A stretch of 64,000 bases of DNA from Sinonovacula constricta (taxonomy: Eukaryota; Mollusca; Bivalvia; Cardiida; Solecurtidae): the NCBI GenBank assembly GCA_007844125.1, contig CM017564.1, forward strand, positions 26,460,494-26,524,493, in the 5' to 3' direction. Shown in pieces: positions 49,201-55,200 of the stretch. The notes below the pieces were generated by a model, which saw nothing but the letters and a program-made list of their open reading frames with translations, ran no database searches and was not told where the DNA came from. Numbering within the stretch: the stretch's first letter is position 1; each line of letters begins with the position of its first letter. A program made the translations under genes and the position numbers.

Positions 49201-52200
49201 TGAAATGACTGGTGAAATGACTGGTGAAATGACCGGTGAAATGACCAGTGAAATGACTGGTGAAATGACTGGTGAAATGACTGGTGAAATGACTGGTGAA
49301 ATGACCGGTGAAATGACTGGTGAAATGTCCGGTCAAATGACCAGTGAAATGACTGGTCAAATGACTAGTCAAATGACTGGTGAAATGACTGGTGAAATGA
49401 CTGGTGAAATGACCGGTGAAATGACTGGTGAAATGTCCGGTCAAATGACCAGTGAAATGACTGGTCAAATGACTAGTCAAATGACTGGTGAAATGACTGG
49501 TGAAATGACTGGTGAAATGACTGGTGAAATGACTGGTGAAATGACTAGTCAAATGACTGGTGAAATGACCGGTGAAATAACCGGTGAAATGACTGGTCAA
49601 ATGACTGGTGAAATGACTGGTGAAATAACTGGTGAAATGACTGGTGAAATAACTGGTGAAATGACCAGTGAAATGACCGGTGAAATGACCGGTGAAATGA
49701 CCGGTGAAATGACCGGTGAAATGACCGGTGAAATGACCGGTGAAATGACTGGTCAAATGACTGGTGAAATGACCGGTGAAATGACTGGTGAAATGACTGG
49801 TGAAATGACCGGTGAAATGACCAGTAAAATGACTGGTGAAATGACTGGTGAAATGACCGGTGAAATGACCAGTAAAATGACTGGTGAAATGACTGGTGAA
49901 ATGACTGGTGAAATGACTGGTGAAATGACCGGTGAAATGACTGGTGAAATGTCCGGTCAAATGACCAGTGAAATGACTGGTCAAATGACTAGTCAAATGA
50001 CTGGTGAAATGACTGGTGAAATGACTGGTGAAATGACTAGTCAAATGACTGGTGAAATGACCGGTGAAATAACCGGTGAAATGACTGGTCAAATGACTGG
50101 TGAAATGACTGGTGAAATGACTGGTGAAATGACTGGTGAAATGACTGGTGAAATGACCGGTGAAATGACTGGTGAAATGACTGGTGAAATGACTGGTGAA
50201 ATGACTGGTGAAATGACTAGTGAAATGACTAGTCAAATGACTGGTGAAATGACCGGTGAAATAACCGGTGAAATGACTGGTCAAATGACTGGTGAAATGA
50301 CTGGTGAAATGACTGGTGAAATGACTGGTGAAATAACTGGTGAAATAACTGGTGAAATGACCAGTGAAATGAGGAGTGAAATGAGGAGTGAAATGACTGG
50401 TCAAATGACTAGTCAAATGACTGGTGAAATGACTGGTGAAATGACTGGTGAAATAACTGGTGAAATGACTGGTGAAATAACTGGTGAAATGACCAGTGAA
50501 ATGACCGGTCAAATGAGGAGTGAAATGACTGGTGAAATGACTGGTGAAATGACTGGTGAAATGACTGGTGAAATGACTAGTCAAATGACTGGTGAAATGA
50601 CTGGTGAAATAACCGGTGAAATGACTGGTCAAATGACTGGTGAAATGACTGGTGAAATAACTGGTGAAATGACTGGTGAAATGACTGGTCAAATGACTGG
50701 TGAAATGACTGGTGAAATAACCGGTGAAATGACTGGTCAAATGACTAGTCAAATGACTGGTCAAATGACTGGTGAAATGACTGGTGAAATGTCCGGTCAA
50801 ATGACCAGTGAAATGACTGGTCAAATGACTAGTCAAATGACTGGTCAAATGACTGGTGAAATGACTGGTGAAATAACTGGTGAAATGACTGGTCAAATGA
50901 CTAGTCAAATGACTGGTCAAATGACTGGTCAAATGACTGGTCAAATGACTGGTGAAATGACTGGTGAAATGTCCGGTCAAATGACCAGTGAAATGACTGG
51001 TCAAATGACTAGTCAAATGACTGGTCAAATGACTGGTGAAATGACTGGTGAAATGTCCGGTCAAATGACCAGTGAAATGACTGGTCAAATGACTAGTCAA
51101 ATGACTGGTCAAATGACTGGTGAAATGACTGGTGAAATGTCCGGTCAAATGACCAGTGAAATGACTGGTCAAATGACTAGTCAAATGACTGGTCAAATGA
51201 CTGGTGAAATGACTGGTGAAATGACCGGTGAAATGACTGGTGAAATGACTGGTGAAATGACCGGTGAAATGACCGGTGAAATGACTAGTCAAATGACTGG
51301 TGAAATAACTGGTGAAATGACTGGTCAAATGACTGGTGCCTAACAGGGACCTGACGCTATTTTTCTTTTTGTTTATAGCTCGAGTGACATTTTATCATAT
51401 CTTGTCAGACAAATTATTTGACTGACATCTTTAATGTTTGAAGTTGATTTCATTACATAAGAATGTTTTACATAAGAGCCTAAACTAGTTTGCGACCATA
51501 GTATAATGGGTAAAAACTTCTTTGAAATCCTATTTTTTTAAAAAGAAAGCCACTTTTTTGTGTGTTTGTATAAAAACCAATTACGGCAATGGGTCATCGT
51601 CCATTTTTATGTAAACAGGTAAGACAGGTTATGTATTGGAAAAGGATTGTGTTTGTAGACATTGTGTACATCTAATCCAGATTAGTTTTCACATTGTTAA
51701 ACCAAGGAACATTTGATGTGTTCGAAGTAGTGTCCTTAGGCTTCATAAGCAAGTACTTTACTTCTTACATCATATTATAATAATGGAGAAGTAAAGCCTT
51801 CAATATGTTTTAGTGCTCGATAGGCTGTTTTACTGAATGTTGATATATTGGTATCAGGTTTGTTTTGATTTTTTTCTTGAGCAAGGCACAGGTTTATATC
51901 TTATACTTTGGGTTTGTTTTTATAACAGCACTATAATTTTGTTGTCAATTTCAGCATAATGTGCAACCTAATCAGTACGAATATTTCCGTGACACGATGA
52001 GTAACAGAAACAGGGATAGTACCCTTAGTACTATTTCAACATCCAGTAAGTTTATTTTTGTTAAACGTTTTATCTTTGTTTCAATGAGAGTTTCCATTAA
52101 GCCAGCTTGTCACTGTTGTACATGCTATTTATAAACAGACATCATGTTTCCAACAGTGAACATACATGTACATGCTATTTATAAACAGACATCATGTTTC

Positions 52201-55200
52201 CAACAGTGAACATACATGTACATGCTATTTATAAACAGACATAATGTTTCCAACAGTTAACATACATGTACATGCTATTTATAAACAGACATCATGTTTC
52301 CAACAGTGAACATACTTGTACATGCTATTTATAAACAGACAACATGTTTCCAACAGTTTACATACTTGTACATGGTATTTATAAACAGACATCATGTTTC
52401 CAACAGTGAACATACATGTACATGCTATTTATAAACAGACATCATGTTTCCAACAGTTAACATACTTGTACATGGTATTTATAAACAGACAACATGTTTC
52501 CAACAGTGAACATACTTGTACATGCTATTTATAAACAGACATCATGTTTCCAACAGTGAACATACTTGTACATGCTATTTATAAACAGACATCATGTTTC
52601 CAACAGTGAACATACTTGTACATGGTATTTATAAACAGACATCATGTTTCCAACAGTTAACATACATGTACATGCTATTTATAAACAGACATCATGTTTC
52701 CAACAGTTAACATACATGTACATGCTATTTATAAACAGACATCATGTTTCCAACAGTGAACATACTTGTTCATGGTATTTATAAACAGACATCATGGTTC
52801 CAACAGTGAACATACTTGTACATGGTATTTATAAACAGACAACATGTTTCCAACAGTGAACATACATGTACATGCTATTTATAAACAGACATCATGTTTC
52901 CAACAGTGAACATACTTGTTCATGGTATTTATAAACAGACATCATGGTTCCAACAGTGAACATACTTGTACATGGTATTTATAAACAGACAACATGTTTC
53001 CAACAGTGAACATACTTGTACATGCTATTTATAAACAGACATCATGTTTCCAACAGTGAACATACTTGTACATGGTATTTATAAACAGACAACATGGTTC
53101 CAACAGTGAACATACTTGTACATGGTATTTATAAACAGACATCATGGTTCCAACAGTGAACATACTTGTACATGGTATTTATAAACAGACAACATGGTTC
53201 CAACAGTGAACATACTTGTACATGGTATTTATAAACAGACAACATGGTTCCAACAGTGAACATACTTGTACATGGTATTTATAAACAGACAACATGTTTC
53301 CAACAGTGAACATACTTGTACATGCTATTTATAAACAGACATCATGTTTCCAACAGTGAACATACATGTACATGCTATTTATAAACAGACATCATGTTTC
53401 CAACAGTTAACATACTTGTACATGGTATTTATAAACAGACAACATGTTTCCAACAGTGAACATACTTGTACATGCTATTTATAAACAGACATCATGTTTC
53501 CAACAGTGAACATACTTGTACATGGTATTTATAAACAGACATCATGTTTCCAACAGTTAACATACATGTACATGCTATTTATAAACAGACATCATGTTTC
53601 CAACAGTTAACATACATGTACATGCTATTTATAAACAGACATCATGTTTCCAACAGTTAACATACTTGTACATGGTATTTATAAACAGACAACATGTTTC
53701 CAACAGTAAACATACTTGTACATGCTATTTATAAACAGACATCATGTTTCCAACAGTGAACATACATGTACATGCTATTTATAAACAGACATCATGTTTC
53801 CAACAGTGAACATACTTGTACATGGTATTTATAAACAGACAACATGTTTCCAACAGTGAACATACTTGTACATGGTATTTATAAACAGACATCATGTTTC
53901 CAACAGTGAACATACATGTACATGCTATTTATAAACAGACATCATGTTTCCAACAGTTAACATACTTGTACATGGTATTTATAAACAGACAACATGTTTC
54001 CAACAGTGAACATACTTGTACATGCTATTTATAAACAGACATCATGTTTCCAACAGTGAACATACATGTACATGCTATTTATAAACAGACATCATGTTTC
54101 CAACAGTGAACATACTTGTACATGGTATTTATAAACAGACATCATGTTTCCAACAGTTAACATACATGTACATGCTATTTATAAACAGACATCATGTTTC
54201 CAACAGTGAACATACTTGTACATGGTATTTATAAACAGACATCATGTTTCCAACAGAGAACATACTTGTACATGCTATTTATAAACAGACATCATGTTTC
54301 CAACAGTGAACATACTTGTACGTGGTTTTTATTAACAAACATAATGCCAGCAGTTTCACTGATTTTCAACAAATATTGTAGGAAACATAAAAACAATATT
54401 ATCTGACCTATTATAGAAATTGGGGCATGTTTATAAACATATATGCCTTCCAACTACTGGTGTTACTCGCTAACTCATCATTTTACACTGTATATAGGCT
54501 CGTCGAGTTGCGGTTCAAGGGACAGTGGTTTGGATCCTGTTCCTGAATGTCATTCATCAAGCAGCGATGATGAACAGGTAAGGATGAATATCGCTCCTTT
54601 TGCCTCCTTGTTTTTATTTTTGCAATTTTTTGTGTTGATTTCAGGTAGGACTAACTAATTAATTATTTTACATTATCCAGTGGAAGGATACACATTTTCT
54701 TGGGCTCAGAATGTTTGTACAAATGGTCAGACTGTCACACTTAATAAGAATAATTGTAGCTTGCGGGTAATCAAAATATCAGGTCTGGTGTTTTGATCTG
54801 ATGCAGAAACCAAGAAAAAAATAAGAAAGAAAAGCTTACCAAGAGTAAATTCTGTGTGCCAAAATAAAACAAATGTTCCTTAAAACTTATTTAATGTATT
54901 TACTTTAGATATTTTTTATTTTAAGTACGTCTTATTTATATTTGTTTATTTTTATCTTCATCGCTGTCTATCAGAAGAGACGAATATGGGTAAACCTGAT
55001 TCTTATCATTCTTGTTTGACTACGGGACTGCCTGTGTTATGTTTCTGTACAATATTTCTGTTACAAAATGGCTTGCAATTTCTTTATTCTGTTATGGTTA
55101 TTTCCAGTTTACACATAGCAGATGTGTTCTATTCTGACTTGGATGTATCAGCTAAAACATTAACTTCTTGTTCACAACATCTGTATTTCAGTTATCTTGT

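Noticed and set aside
47950..51338. TGACC/GGTCA palindromes as a nuclear-receptor binding array
   Set aside because: The half-sites follow automatically from the 12-bp unit and spacing is not that of a known response element. No evidence beyond sequence resemblance.
48521..51343. Giant open frames of 860 (plus) and 935 (minus) codons
   Set aside because: A 12-bp unit without stop codons gives open frames automatically. The array lies inside an intron whose flanking exons match in phase without it.
43898..54345. Possible CRISPR-like repeat arrays
   Set aside because: Units are contiguous tandem repeats without unique spacers, in a spliced eukaryotic gene.
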